Shown: piece after piece, positions 8,311 through 16,211 of the stretch
Numbering within the stretch: the stretch's first letter is position 1
Layout: every line of letters begins with the position of its first letter
Assembly (NCBI RefSeq): GCF_026385485.1
Contig: NZ_JANIDX010000005.1
Span: 1-64,000, forward strand
Source of the DNA: Bombella pollinis
GTDB taxonomy: Bacteria; Pseudomonadota; Alphaproteobacteria; Acetobacterales; Acetobacteraceae
Length of the DNA stretch: 64,000 nt
Direction of reading: 5' to 3'
Position numbers and translations under genes: made by a program
Notes under the pieces: generated by a model
The model's input: the letters and a program-made list of their open reading frames with translations, nothing else
Database searches by the model: none
Told to the model about the DNA's origin: nothing

Positions 8311-8462
8311 TGCGAGAATATATCGTTCTGAAAAGCTTCTGGATGAAGGGGAGACTTTATCGCATCGGAGATAAGGTCAGCCTTTGCCCCACAATGGGGC
8401 GTCTCTTCGAGGCTGATTTGAAAGTAGAGGATGCCGAGTCCCGCAAGGCTCGGCGGCACTGA
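8310..8462 (+). CDS. Small phage head protein, 50 residues
   Basis: ATG 8310 overlaps the capsid stop (TGATG) and the TGA at 8460-8462 overlaps the next ATG in the same way, so this short frame is tightly embedded in the operon. The product begins MREYIVLKSFWMKGRLYRIGD and ends with a basic ESRKARRH. The pattern (a basic 'VL..F..KG..Y..GD.V' start) resembles small SH3-like proteins found between capsid and connector genes, but no family is assigned. A structural or head-completion role follows from position only. Confidence 0.65.
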   Translation: MREYIVLKSFWMKGRLYRIGDKVSLCPTMGRLFEADLKVEDAESRKARRH

Positions 8463-8830
8463 TGCCTGCTCTAGCGTGGGAGAATCTGGGAGAGTTCTTG
8501 GACACTGACGATTTCGCTTTTCTGGCGATGGTCGCGGGGGGCAGGACGTTCCCGGTCATCATTGACGAGGATTACCAGCGCGAGGCCATGGGCGGGTTTG
8601 TCATGACGACTGCCCAGCCCACGGTTGTGGCTAGGGAGAAAGACCTTGCCGGGCTGAAGAAACGTCATCGTATCACCGTGGCGGGCGTGGACTACTGGCT
8701 GACGGATGACCCGGAACCCGATGGCACAGGCATGGCCACGGCCCCTATCTCCCGCTCTAGATTGGTGGACGGGAATGCCGAGAAGTTTGCCCAGCCCGCC
8801 CCGGGAACAGAAGAGAAGTGGCAGGGATAA
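8462..8830 (+). CDS. Head-tail connector-type protein
   Basis: A 122-residue protein with features of small head-tail joining proteins: an N-terminal helix (LAWENLGEFLDTDDFAFLAMV) and a beta-rich core ending RHRITVAGVDYWLTDDPEPDGTGMA. The sentence-like pattern GVDYWLTDDPEPDGTG matches phage connector proteins in the lambda gpFII position. It lies between the capsid and the gpZ-like gene, the expected place. It starts in a TGATG overlap and has no other domain. Function is inferred from position and shape. Confidence 0.65.
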   Translation: MPALAWENLGEFLDTDDFAFLAMVAGGRTFPVIIDEDYQREAMGGFVMTTAQPTVVAREKDLAGLKKRHRITVAGVDYWLTDDPEPDGTGMATAPISRSRLVDGNAEKFAQPAPGTEEKWQG

Positions 8831-8836
8831 AGCGGA

Positions 8837-9406
8837 ATGTCGGACATGGAAGAAAGTCTCACCTTCAGCGCCTTTTCTACTGAGGGATGGGAACGCTTCC
8901 AAAGACGCATAGATCAGTTCCTGCCGACAGAAGATATGCTGTGTCGGGCCCTGAGTTCTACCAACGTCCGCATTTCCAGAATGATCCGGGCGAAGGCAGC
9001 GCGGGAGTTGACGGAAAAGCTGGGCATGCCCAGGGCGGCAATTTATCATAGATTCAAATCATTCCAGACACGTACGCGGATCCGTGAAGGCAAGTTCTGG
9101 ATGGGGCTAGACGGGGTGCCCTTCATCCAGTTGCGGCCCGTGGAAAGCGGGCGCGGGGTCAAGACTCAGGACGGCAGCTATTATGAGGAAGGCGCTTTCA
9201 TCACGCGCCGGCGCACGGGGAAGCGTCTGCTGGCCGTGTTCAAGCGGACCGGGAAGGCAAGGCTGCCTGTCACCGTGCCGCGGGTAGATATCTACGATCC
9301 CTGCCTGCTTTGGCTGACCCAACAGATCAACCATCCAGATTTCCAGCGAGATTATTTCCGGAGACTGGAGCATGAGATCAAATGGCGGACAGTGGGAAAT
9401 GAATGA
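8837..9406 (+). CDS. Minor tail protein Z-like (head-tail completion)
   Basis: A 189-residue protein of the prophage gpZ family. The diagnostic stretch is KLGMPRAAIYHRFK followed by GKFWMGLDGVPFIQL and a GGxxxGAFIxRRR-type segment (YYEEGAFITRRRTGKR). In lambda, gpZ acts at the last step of tail completion, before joining to the head. Here it follows the connector gene and overlaps the next gene by 8 bases (stop 9404-9406, next ATG 9399). Finding gpZ in front of a contractile P2-like tail supports a mosaic origin. Confidence 0.8.
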   Translation: MSDMEESLTFSAFSTEGWERFQRRIDQFLPTEDMLCRALSSTNVRISRMIRAKAARELTEKLGMPRAAIYHRFKSFQTRTRIREGKFWMGLDGVPFIQLRPVESGRGVKTQDGSYYEEGAFITRRRTGKRLLAVFKRTGKARLPVTVPRVDIYDPCLLWLTQQINHPDFQRDYFRRLEHEIKWRTVGNE

Positions 9407-9917
9407 CAGTCTGAAAACAGACCTGCGCGACCTCCACCAGCGCATCCGTGATGCCGTGGCTTCCCGGTTCCCGGCCTTCAAGGTGGTTGAGTTCTACCGG
9501 GATGAGGAAAGCGAAGATCTGCCGACTCCGGCATGCCTGCTGGAGCTGGAGGAGATGGAATATCATGAGGAAGACTTGGGGACGGATCAGATCATGGTGT
9601 CGCTACGCTTTTCGGCCCGGCTTGTGTTCAGCCGGGAGGGCGGGCCTGACGGGCTGCTGAATGTTCGTCTGGCGGCCTCGGACGTTGCGGCATTTATCAA
9701 TAAAAACCGCTTCGGAGGACGGGTGTTCCCTGCCCGCGTCCTTTCCTGCGGAACTGACTTTTTCCGGCCCGACCTGACCGACCGTTATGCTATCTGGCGG
9801 GTGGAATGGCACCATGAGCAGGCCATTTTTGGCGTGAATAGCTGGGACCAGGCGGATGCCGCCGGGCCTTCCCCAAAATCCATCATTGTGAACGGAGAAC
9901 AGATCAATGCCTCATAG
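9399..9917 (+). CDS. Tail terminator-like phage protein
   Basis: The ATG at 9399 (MNDSLKTDLRDLHQ) is preferred over ATG 9372, which would lie far inside the previous gene. The 172-residue product has a terminator-protein layout: an N-terminal helix (LHQRIRDAVASRFP), alternating strands, FEVxxxFSAR-type segment (MVSLRFSARLVFSR), a long helix (VRLAASDVAAFINKNRF) and a final WRVEWHHEQAIFG strand. In lambda the equivalent place holds gpU, which stops tail-tube growth. Assignment is by layout and position. It overlaps the spike gene by 11 bases. Confidence 0.55.
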   Translation: MNDSLKTDLRDLHQRIRDAVASRFPAFKVVEFYRDEESEDLPTPACLLELEEMEYHEEDLGTDQIMVSLRFSARLVFSREGGPDGLLNVRLAASDVAAFINKNRFGGRVFPARVLSCGTDFFRPDLTDRYAIWRVEWHHEQAIFGVNSWDQADAAGPSPKSIIVNGEQINAS

Positions 9918-10458
9918 AGCTGTGCTAGGAGACCACGACAACCAGCTTGCCAATACAGCCCGACTAGGTGTCATCTCCGAGGTACAGGACGACCGGGCCA
10001 GGGTGAAGATCGGCGCGACCGAAACGGATTTGCTTCCCTTCATGCTGCGCCGGGCGGCAGAGGATTATGACTGGTGGCAGCCCTCTATTGGGGAACAGGT
10101 GGTCGTACTGATGCTGTGGGGCGACCCCTCCCAGGGCGTCATCCTCGGGGCCGTGGCGCAGGATGCTCACCGGTCCCCGGCTGCGGGGGCAGCATGGGGG
10201 AAAAGGTTCCGAGACGGAACGGTGCTGACCTATGACCCGGAAAGCCATGCTCTGACAGTAGCAGCTTGGCAATCTCCTGTGACGGTGGTGTGTTCGTCAG
10301 TTACAATAAAAGCACATGCTGCCACGCTGGACGTGCCGGAGGTACATTGCACTGGCAGCGTGAAGGCTGATGGTGATGTGACGGCTGGCAGTGTGAGTCT
10401 GCAAGGGCATGTGCATCAGGTGCAGGCTGTGGGAGCACCTACGGGGAAGCCGCAATAA
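9907..10458 (+). CDS. Baseplate spike protein, gpV family
   Basis: A 183-residue protein of the P2 gpV family, the membrane-piercing spike at the tip of contractile tails. The N-terminal OB-fold (residues about 17-85) shows RLGVISEVQDDRARVKIG and PSIGEQVVVLMLWGDPSQGVILG. The C-terminal beta-helix ends in GHVHQ, an HxH motif like the one that binds iron at the P2 spike apex. An AGGAG-like site precedes the ATG by about 8 nt. In P2 the genes W, J and I follow directly; here the next gene is the sheath. Confidence 0.92.
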   Translation: MPHRAVLGDHDNQLANTARLGVISEVQDDRARVKIGATETDLLPFMLRRAAEDYDWWQPSIGEQVVVLMLWGDPSQGVILGAVAQDAHRSPAAGAAWGKRFRDGTVLTYDPESHALTVAAWQSPVTVVCSSVTIKAHAATLDVPEVHCTGSVKADGDVTAGSVSLQGHVHQVQAVGAPTGKPQ

Positions 10459-10460
10459 TC

Positions 10461-10480
10461 TGTCCCATTCCGTTATAAAA
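10461..10480 (+). repeat. Late-gene repeat motif, copy 3
   Basis: TGTCCCATTCCGTTATAAAA lies 50 nt upstream of the tail sheath ATG, in the only sizeable gap of the tail module. It differs from copy 1 by one base. Here the motif continues into a short dyad (CCGTT-ATAA-AACGG). Confidence 0.6.
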
Positions 10481-10529
10481 CGGCCAGAATTGTTCCTCTA
10501 AAATCCGCGGCAGAAAGACGGAGTGAGGA

Positions 10530-11978
10530 ATGGCCCAAAAAGATTTTTTGCATGGCGTTGAGGTAAAGAACACGCCTGTCACGCAGCCTGCAGTGGATGT
10601 GAACATGTCCACCATCGGAGTGATCGGAATTGCCCCCTACGCTGACCCTGCCGTGTTCCCTTTGGACACGCCGGTATTGGTGTCGGGCAGCGACACGCAG
10701 ACCATCGGGGCCCTAACAGCCACTGCCCCTGCCGGGGCGGCTGATATTGGCACCCTCCCGGTGGCTGTGTCCTCTATGCTAGACGAATGCTCTCCGCTCA
10801 TGGTCATTGTGCGTGTCTCCGGCACGAACAGCTACGACCCCGGAACCATCCCGGCCATTGTGGGCGGCATTGACAGTGCCGGAGCCTACCATGGGGTGCA
10901 TGCCTTCCTCGCGGCGGAAAGTGTGACGGGATACCGTCCTCGCCTGCTCTGTGCGCCGGGCTATACCAGCCAGCGCAGCAAGGGGGCCTTGGCCGGAGTC
11001 AGCATCGCAGCGGCAGGGTCTGGATACACACCGGGCACTTACCCGCTTACTATCACCGATACTTCTGGAACAGGGGCTCAGGCTCATGCCGTAGTGGGAT
11101 CTGATGGCACTTTCATCAATGTGGAGATGACGGCCAGCGGCAGCGGATACAGCAAAAGCCCGTCTTTCTCACTACCTTCTGCCGTGGGCAATGGGAGTGG
11201 GGCCAAATTTTCTGCAGAGGTCGCCGATCTGGACAACGCAGTGACTGCCGAGCTGAAGGTAATTGCCGACCGGCTACGCGCGGTTGCTTTTGTTGATGGG
11301 CCGAACACCAACGCTACAGCTGCAATCAATGCCGCCAATGAGGGCGGAAGCCGGGTCATGATGATTGATCCGTGGATCGTCAGGGAGACGGATGGCGTTT
11401 CTGCTGTAATACCTCCCTCTGCCAAGTTCGCGGCGTTGCAGGCCTATAGCGATATGCAGAATGGCTTCTGGCGTTCCCTGTCGAACCAGGAACTGCACGG
11501 GGTAATCGGGCTGGCCCGGCCCGTGGATTTCGTCATGGGAGACGAAAACAGCGCGGCCAATATCCTCAATGCGAACAGCATCACGACTATCATCCGCCGG
11601 GCCGGAACGGGGTATGTGAGCTGGGGAAACCGGGCACTGGACGGATCCTTCCTATGTGTGACCCGTACGATTGATGAGATTAGCGATGCCCTCCTTCTGG
11701 CCACGATGCAGTTCGTGGACATGGGTATCACGAAAAACTTCGTTACCGAGGTGGTGGCCTTCGTCAATTCATATCTACGACAGCTCATCAGCAAGGGGGC
11801 AATCACAGGCGGGAAGTGCTGGGCGGATACCAGCCTGAACACGGCCAGTGCCGTAACGAACGGGCAGGTTTATTTTGATTTCGATATCGGGCCTGTTTAC
11901 CCGGCGGAGAGGATCACCTTCCGCAGCACGATCAATGACGGGTATGTCTCGACCATCTTCACGGGGAGCAACAGCTAA
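10530..11978 (+). CDS. Contractile tail sheath protein, gpFI family
   Basis: A 482-residue sheath protein. Its N-terminus (FLHGVEVKNTP, then STIGVIGIAP) and C-terminus (VYPAERITFRSTI) are typical of P2-like sheaths. Residues 152-232 are an insertion carrying two GSGY units (AAGSGYTPGTYPLTI and ASGSGYSKSPSFSLP), a repeat common in phage tail decorations. The insertion lies in the surface-exposed part of the subunit. The gene has a good GGAGTGAGGA ribosome binding region and starts the sheath-tube-chaperone-tape measure block. Its stop overlaps the tube start (TAATG). Confidence 0.95.
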   Translation: MAQKDFLHGVEVKNTPVTQPAVDVNMSTIGVIGIAPYADPAVFPLDTPVLVSGSDTQTIGALTATAPAGAADIGTLPVAVSSMLDECSPLMVIVRVSGTNSYDPGTIPAIVGGIDSAGAYHGVHAFLAAESVTGYRPRLLCAPGYTSQRSKGALAGVSIAAAGSGYTPGTYPLTITDTSGTGAQAHAVVGSDGTFINVEMTASGSGYSKSPSFSLPSAVGNGSGAKFSAEVADLDNAVTAELKVIADRLRAVAFVDGPNTNATAAINAANEGGSRVMMIDPWIVRETDGVSAVIPPSAKFAALQAYSDMQNGFWRSLSNQELHGVIGLARPVDFVMGDENSAANILNANSITTIIRRAGTGYVSWGNRALDGSFLCVTRTIDEISDALLLATMQFVDMGITKNFVTEVVAFVNSYLRQLISKGAITGGKCWADTSLNTASAVTNGQVYFDFDIGPVYPAERITFRSTINDGYVSTIFTGSNS

Positions 11979-12484
11979 TGGCATTGCGCCGGGTATTAAA
12001 GAACGTCAATCTGTTCTTTGCAGGGAACAGCTTCGCGGGTGAGGTTGTAGAAGTTAATCTTCCCAAACTAAAGGTGAAGACCGAGGAGTTCCGCGGCGGC
12101 GGCATGGATGCCCCTGTGGATATCACGCAAGGAATGGAGAAGCTGACCACGGATTTCAGCGTCAAGGAGTTCAGCCCGCTCCTGCTGGGGTCTGCCAGCC
12201 CGCGGGAGGGCGCGGATCAGTCCTTCATCATGCGCGGAGCATTGGAGGACTGGGACGGCACTGTATCTCCCATGGTGGTCATCATGCGCGGCAAGGTCAC
12301 GGAGATGGATCGCGGCTCCATGAAGCCGGGCGGTGAAGCGCAGGTGAAGATCAGCATGACGCTGGATTACTACTCCGAGGAGATCGGAGGCGAAATGGTC
12401 ACGGAAGTGGATGTGATGAACATGACTTACCTGACAAATGGCAAGGACGCGCTGGCCGATATCCGCAGCGCGCTGGGCATGTGA
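11978..12484 (+). CDS. Major tail tube protein, gpFII family
   Basis: A 168-residue tube protein, the normal size for P2 gpFII. The N-terminus (LRRVLKNVNLFFAGNSFAGEV) and the block EFRGGGMDAPVDITQGMEKL are characteristic. Subunits stack as hexameric rings inside the sheath. It directly follows the sheath gene with a one-base overlap and precedes the tail chaperone, the standard order for contractile tails. Confidence 0.95.
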   Translation: MALRRVLKNVNLFFAGNSFAGEVVEVNLPKLKVKTEEFRGGGMDAPVDITQGMEKLTTDFSVKEFSPLLLGSASPREGADQSFIMRGALEDWDGTVSPMVVIMRGKVTEMDRGSMKPGGEAQVKISMTLDYYSEEIGGEMVTEVDVMNMTYLTNGKDALADIRSALGM

Positions 12485-12497
12485 GAAAGGAAAAGAC

Positions 12498-12803
12498 ATG
12501 AGCGAGAAAGAGATACCGACCTGGCTGAAGGTCAATGAGGACCATTCTATTACTGTGACCCTGTCCCGGGATTATGACGAAGCTGGCAATACCCGCAATA
12601 CCATCACATTGCGGGAGCCTACCGCGCGGGAGCAGCGGCAGTTCGCTCCCACCTCGGACAAGGCCAGCCCCGCACAGTTGGGTGCGCTAGAGGAAAAGAT
12701 GCTGGCTAATCTGGCAGACGGCCTCCCGCCAGACTTTCTGGGAAATTTAGCACTACGGGACTACCAACGCCTCGAAGTCGCTTTCAGTTTTTTCACAGAC
12801 TGA
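12498..12803 (+). CDS. Tail assembly chaperone, gpE
   Basis: A 101-residue protein in the P2 gene E position, with ATG 12498 after a GAAAGGAAAAG ribosome binding region. The segment TITLREPTAREQRQF and the C-terminal LRDYQRLEVAFSFF are typical. gpE and its frameshift extension coat the tape measure protein during tail assembly. The last codons contain a TTTTTTC slippery heptamer just before the stop, which gives the longer E-E' product annotated separately. Confidence 0.88.
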   Translation: MSEKEIPTWLKVNEDHSITVTLSRDYDEAGNTRNTITLREPTAREQRQFAPTSDKASPAQLGALEEKMLANLADGLPPDFLGNLALRDYQRLEVAFSFFTD

Positions 12804-12928
12804 GGCCGGGAGACGTATTGAAGGGGGCCATGGCACTGGGGCAAGCGTGTCATTGGTCCCTATCTGATTGTTTGGATCTCTCGACCTCTGAATTTCTCAC
12901 ATGTCTTGACCGCCTGCCCAAGGAGTGA
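12498..12928 (+). CDS. Tail chaperone frameshift product, gpE-E' (programmed -1 frameshift)
   Basis: Shifting back one base at TTTTTTC (12788-12794) continues into an open frame of 44 codons ending at TGA 12926-12928. The extension begins HRLRPGDVLKGAMALGQ and contains CHWSLSDCLDLSTSEFL, the tryptophan-rich pattern of P2 E' proteins. The total product would be 143 residues. The extension has no start codon of its own near its beginning and fills the gap exactly up to the ribosome binding site of the tape measure gene, which argues that the frame is real. Confidence 0.82.
12788..12794 (+). other. -1 ribosomal frameshift slippery site
   Basis: T TTT TTC in the gpE reading frame fits the X XXY YYZ rule. 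The zero-frame stop follows two codons later (12801-12803). P2-like phages use a similar poly-T site to set the ratio of E to E-E'. No downstream stimulatory hairpin was identified by eye. Confidence 0.75.
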
Positions 12929-12934
12929 TTCACC

Positions 12935-15325
12935 GTGGCTGAAAAGAAGCTAAAAGCCTCGCTAATCATTGGCGGATTGATTGACAGTTCGTTCAAGACG
13001 GTTCTGACAGATACAAAGAGCGGGTTTTCACAGCTCGGTAGCACGATAAAGCAGGTCAGCCGGTACCAGCGGGATATGCGGGTCGAGATGGACCGCATGC
13101 GGGAGGCTGGCGAGTCCATCACGGGGATGAAGGCGCGCTATGATGGCCTGACCGGGGCCATAAAGCGGGCTGAACAGGCACAGACTGCCTTGCGGCGGGC
13201 TGAGGCCACCCGTAACCGCCTGAACGGAGCCGCCGAGCAGTCCCGCTTCATGGCCGGGCGCGCGGGAGCCGGTGCGCTGGCCGGGGGACTGGTCCTGCGG
13301 AACCTGCTGGGCGAGAGCAGCGCCTTCCAGACAGAAAATGCCCGGTTGCAGGTGATGGGCGTACCGGATGAGGCCAAGAAGCAGGCCCTTGCCGCCGGGC
13401 AGTCCCTGAAAACCTTCGGCACGACCATCCGGGAGAATGTGGAAGCCTACAACGATGGTCTGGCCGTATTTGGCAACATGCACGAGGCCGCCGTGGCTGC
13501 CCCCCTCATGGCCAAGATGAAATTCGCCAATGGGGCCCTGTTCGGCACATCCAATGAGGAATCGGAACGGCAGCTGAAGGACATGCTGCGCGTTATCGAC
13601 CTACGCGGGGGTGCCAGCAATGCGGCCGAGTTTCAGCGGCAGGCCGGGTTCATCCAGCAGGCCATGATTGCCTCAAAAGGCATGGTCAACGGTAGCGAGT
13701 TTTTCAAGCTGGTGAGCCACGGTGGCACGGCAGTCAAGGGAATGAGCAATGAATCTATTTATTACAAGTTGCTGCCCCTGATTCAGGAGATGAAGGGCGA
13801 CCAGCTGGGGACGGCCTTGCAGACCTCTTATAACAGCCTGATCCAGGGCCATACCAGCAAACGGGCGGCCATCAACCTGATGAATGATGGATTGATCGGA
13901 GACCCGTCCAAGGTCCGCTTTGACAAGAGCGGGCAGGCTGCACAGTTCAACCCGGGGGCCCTGAAGGGAAGTGATGTTTTCTCCCGCGACCCCACAGAAT
14001 GGGTTAAAAGTGTGCTGCTGCCCGCTTTCGTGGCAAAGGGAATCATCAGCCGGGACACCTATGGTCACGCCCTGGCGGGCACCCTGAACGACACGGAAAA
14101 GCAGCTCCTCAATACCGAGATCGGCAAGCTGGGCAACACCAACACGGGCAAGTTGCTCAGCACGATTGCCACGTCCCTCTCCCAGATTTCCCGTGACAGC
14201 CTAAATGCCAGCCGGTCGCAGGGTGTTGAAGGTTCAGTACGTGCCGCGCAGGGAACGGCACGTGGGCAAGAGATTGGGCTACATGCGCAGCTGACCAATC
14301 TGCGGCTTAATCTGGGTGTGACCCTCCTGCCCACCTATGTCTCCCTTCTCCAGAAAGCTAATGTGGTGCTGGACAAGTTCAACGGGTTTGTACGAGCCCA
14401 TCCCCGCCTCACCCGAGCTGCCACGGTAGGGATACTTGCCACAACAGGCGCGCTTGCCGCGGCTGTGCCTGTCCTACTGGTGGCAGGAACGGCCCTGAGT
14501 GCCTATGGCAACCTGACGGCCATCGCAGCCCGGCGCACGGCCCTGCTGGAAGCCGCACAGGTGAAGGCCACGGCTGCCACGATCATGGAGACCGAGGCAC
14601 AGGCAGGGGCCAATCTGGCCAGCGCAGGACGTGCGCAGGCAATTTTGGGGCTGCTCAATCCGTTTCGTCTATTCCGCACGGTCGGGGTGGGAGCAATCCG
14701 GGCCGTGGGCGGTGCGCTGGCCTTCCTGATGTCGCCCGTGGGGCTGGTTGTGGGGGCTCTGGTCGTGGGCGGCTTCCTGGTCTGGAAATACTGGCGGCCC
14801 ATTGCGGCCTTCCTGACAGGATTTGGTCAAGGTCTGTCAGAGGCATTCCGGCCTGCCCGCCCCCTGTTCACTCAGCTGGTAGCGTGGATCAAGCCAGTGG
14901 TGACATGGTTCGAGAACCTTCTGACCCCTGTTCAGGATACCGGGGCAGGGTTCAGGGGGGCCACGGAAGCCGGTGTGCGGTTCGGGAGGACGGTGGGCGG
15001 CATCATCCAGTGGGTTGTTGACAAGATCGGTGCCCTCATCAGCGGGATTGGCACTGTGGGCAATGTGCTGGCCCATCCCGTAACGGCCCTTGAGCACTTT
15101 TTTGGCGGCGGAGGACAGCAGCCGGCCTATACGGACCTGCCCAATTTCAGGGCGCAGGGAGCATCCGTACAGGGCGGGGACGTGACGCATAATCATACCT
15201 ACAACATCACCCAGCAGCCCGGGCAGTCCGCCATGGAGCTGGCCCAGCATGTCAACCGGCTGAGCCAGCAGAACAGCCGCGGCGCGCCTGCCCTGGCTGA
15301 TGGGCCTGACGGAGTGATTCGATAA
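12935..15325 (+). CDS. Tail tape measure protein, gpT-like
   Basis: A 796-residue protein that would set tail length. GTG 12935 follows AAGGAG (12920-12925) at a 9-nt spacing. Residues 40-100 form a coiled coil (DMRVEMDRMREAG, then KRAEQAQTALRRAEATRNR). Hydrophobic segments near residues 500-530 and 595-625 (LAFLMSPVGLVVGALVVGGFLV) are the usual membrane-inserting parts released into the host. The C-terminus (HNHTYNITQQPGQSAMELAQHV) is typical of tape measure proteins. It overlaps the U gene by one base. Confidence 0.93.
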   Translation: MAEKKLKASLIIGGLIDSSFKTVLTDTKSGFSQLGSTIKQVSRYQRDMRVEMDRMREAGESITGMKARYDGLTGAIKRAEQAQTALRRAEATRNRLNGAAEQSRFMAGRAGAGALAGGLVLRNLLGESSAFQTENARLQVMGVPDEAKKQALAAGQSLKTFGTTIRENVEAYNDGLAVFGNMHEAAVAAPLMAKMKFANGALFGTSNEESERQLKDMLRVIDLRGGASNAAEFQRQAGFIQQAMIASKGMVNGSEFFKLVSHGGTAVKGMSNESIYYKLLPLIQEMKGDQLGTALQTSYNSLIQGHTSKRAAINLMNDGLIGDPSKVRFDKSGQAAQFNPGALKGSDVFSRDPTEWVKSVLLPAFVAKGIISRDTYGHALAGTLNDTEKQLLNTEIGKLGNTNTGKLLSTIATSLSQISRDSLNASRSQGVEGSVRAAQGTARGQEIGLHAQLTNLRLNLGVTLLPTYVSLLQKANVVLDKFNGFVRAHPRLTRAATVGILATTGALAAAVPVLLVAGTALSAYGNLTAIAARRTALLEAAQVKATAATIMETEAQAGANLASAGRAQAILGLLNPFRLFRTVGVGAIRAVGGALAFLMSPVGLVVGALVVGGFLVWKYWRPIAAFLTGFGQGLSEAFRPARPLFTQLVAWIKPVVTWFENLLTPVQDTGAGFRGATEAGVRFGRTVGGIIQWVVDKIGALISGIGTVGNVLAHPVTALEHFFGGGGQQPAYTDLPNFRAQGASVQGGDVTHNHTYNITQQPGQSAMELAQHVNRLSQQNSRGAPALADGPDGVIR

Positions 15326-15987
15326 TGCTGGGATTACCGGGTAGCGGGTTTCTGGAGAATCGATTATTGGGGGCGGGTACGCTCTCCACCTTTGAGCAGG
15401 TGACTGGCCTTCTGGGGCTAAACGCAGGCAATGCACCCGTTTTGCTCTCTTTGGGAGACGTACAATTCTCCCTGAACACCGCAGCACTACAACAGGTCAG
15501 CCGCAACACAGAATCAACATGGGCCGAGATCCCACGCATAGGTCATCTAAATAGCCTGCAATATACAGGGCCGGGAGCGGATACGTGGACAATCCCGTGC
15601 GATCTTTACCCTGACTGGAAGGGTTCCGAAGACGTAATAGATACGCTGCGGATGATGGCACGCTCTGGTGGGGTGTATTTCCTAATGGGAGCTAATGGTG
15701 ACGTAATCGGTTTGTTTATCGTTCGGTCTGTTACTGAAGAACAGAGTCTATACAAGGCAAGTGGCGACCCTAGGAAATACAGTTTTACCCTCACGCTCCA
15801 ACGCTATGCGGAGACAGCAGGCCAGAAGGCCTCGGCCCGAAAAAGCCAGGGCATGTTTGGTAGTGTGGGACGATTTGTTGGGACGCTGGAGGGCGATGTC
15901 TCAAGTGCAATTGGATCTGTGGAGGGAGCTGTAGGTGATGCTGTTGGATCCGTTCTTGACCCGATCAGCAAGGAACTGAAGCTGTGA
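15325..15987 (+). CDS. Tail protein U (P2 gpU-like)
   Basis: A 220-residue gpU-family protein. Recognisable segments are LSLGDVQFSLNTAALQQVSR, WAEIPRIGHLNSLQYTGPG and RKYSFTLTLQRY. In P2-like phages gpU belongs to the baseplate/tail tube end. The first 40 residues and the C-terminal 50 residues (GSVEGAVGDAVGSVLDPI) extend the P2 core; the tail is a low-complexity glycine/valine repeat. Its stop overlaps the next GTG start. Confidence 0.88.
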   Translation: MLGLPGSGFLENRLLGAGTLSTFEQVTGLLGLNAGNAPVLLSLGDVQFSLNTAALQQVSRNTESTWAEIPRIGHLNSLQYTGPGADTWTIPCDLYPDWKGSEDVIDTLRMMARSGGVYFLMGANGDVIGLFIVRSVTEEQSLYKASGDPRKYSFTLTLQRYAETAGQKASARKSQGMFGSVGRFVGTLEGDVSSAIGSVEGAVGDAVGSVLDPISKELKL

Positions 15988-16211
15988 CGCAGGTTTACAA
16001 AACGAAGGATGGAGATGTTCTGGATGCCATCATCCATTCCGCATACGGTCAGTGTACGGACAGTCAGTTGCGGTCCGTTCTGGAGGCTAACCCGGGGCTG
16101 GCAGATGAAGGGCCTATCCTTCCCGTTGGGATCGGTATAAACCTGCCGGACAGCGTGCAGGAGAGTGACAAGAATGACCTGCAAAGCAAGGGAATCACAC
16201 TGTGGGATTGA
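15984..16211 (+). CDS. Tail protein X (LysM-like)
   Basis: A 75-residue protein with a GTG start overlapping the U stop (GTGA). The sequence VYKTKDGDVLDAIIHSAYG, then LRSVLEANPGLADEGPILPVG, is the LysM-like fold of P2 gpX. It is a small baseplate hub component, perhaps binding near the D protein. The end overlaps the D gene by 10 bases. Confidence 0.9.
   Translation: MTQVYKTKDGDVLDAIIHSAYGQCTDSQLRSVLEANPGLADEGPILPVGIGINLPDSVQESDKNDLQSKGITLWD

Noticed and set aside
14837..15487. 216-codon minus-strand frame
   Set aside because: It is antisense to the tape measure and U genes, with no recognisable protein features.
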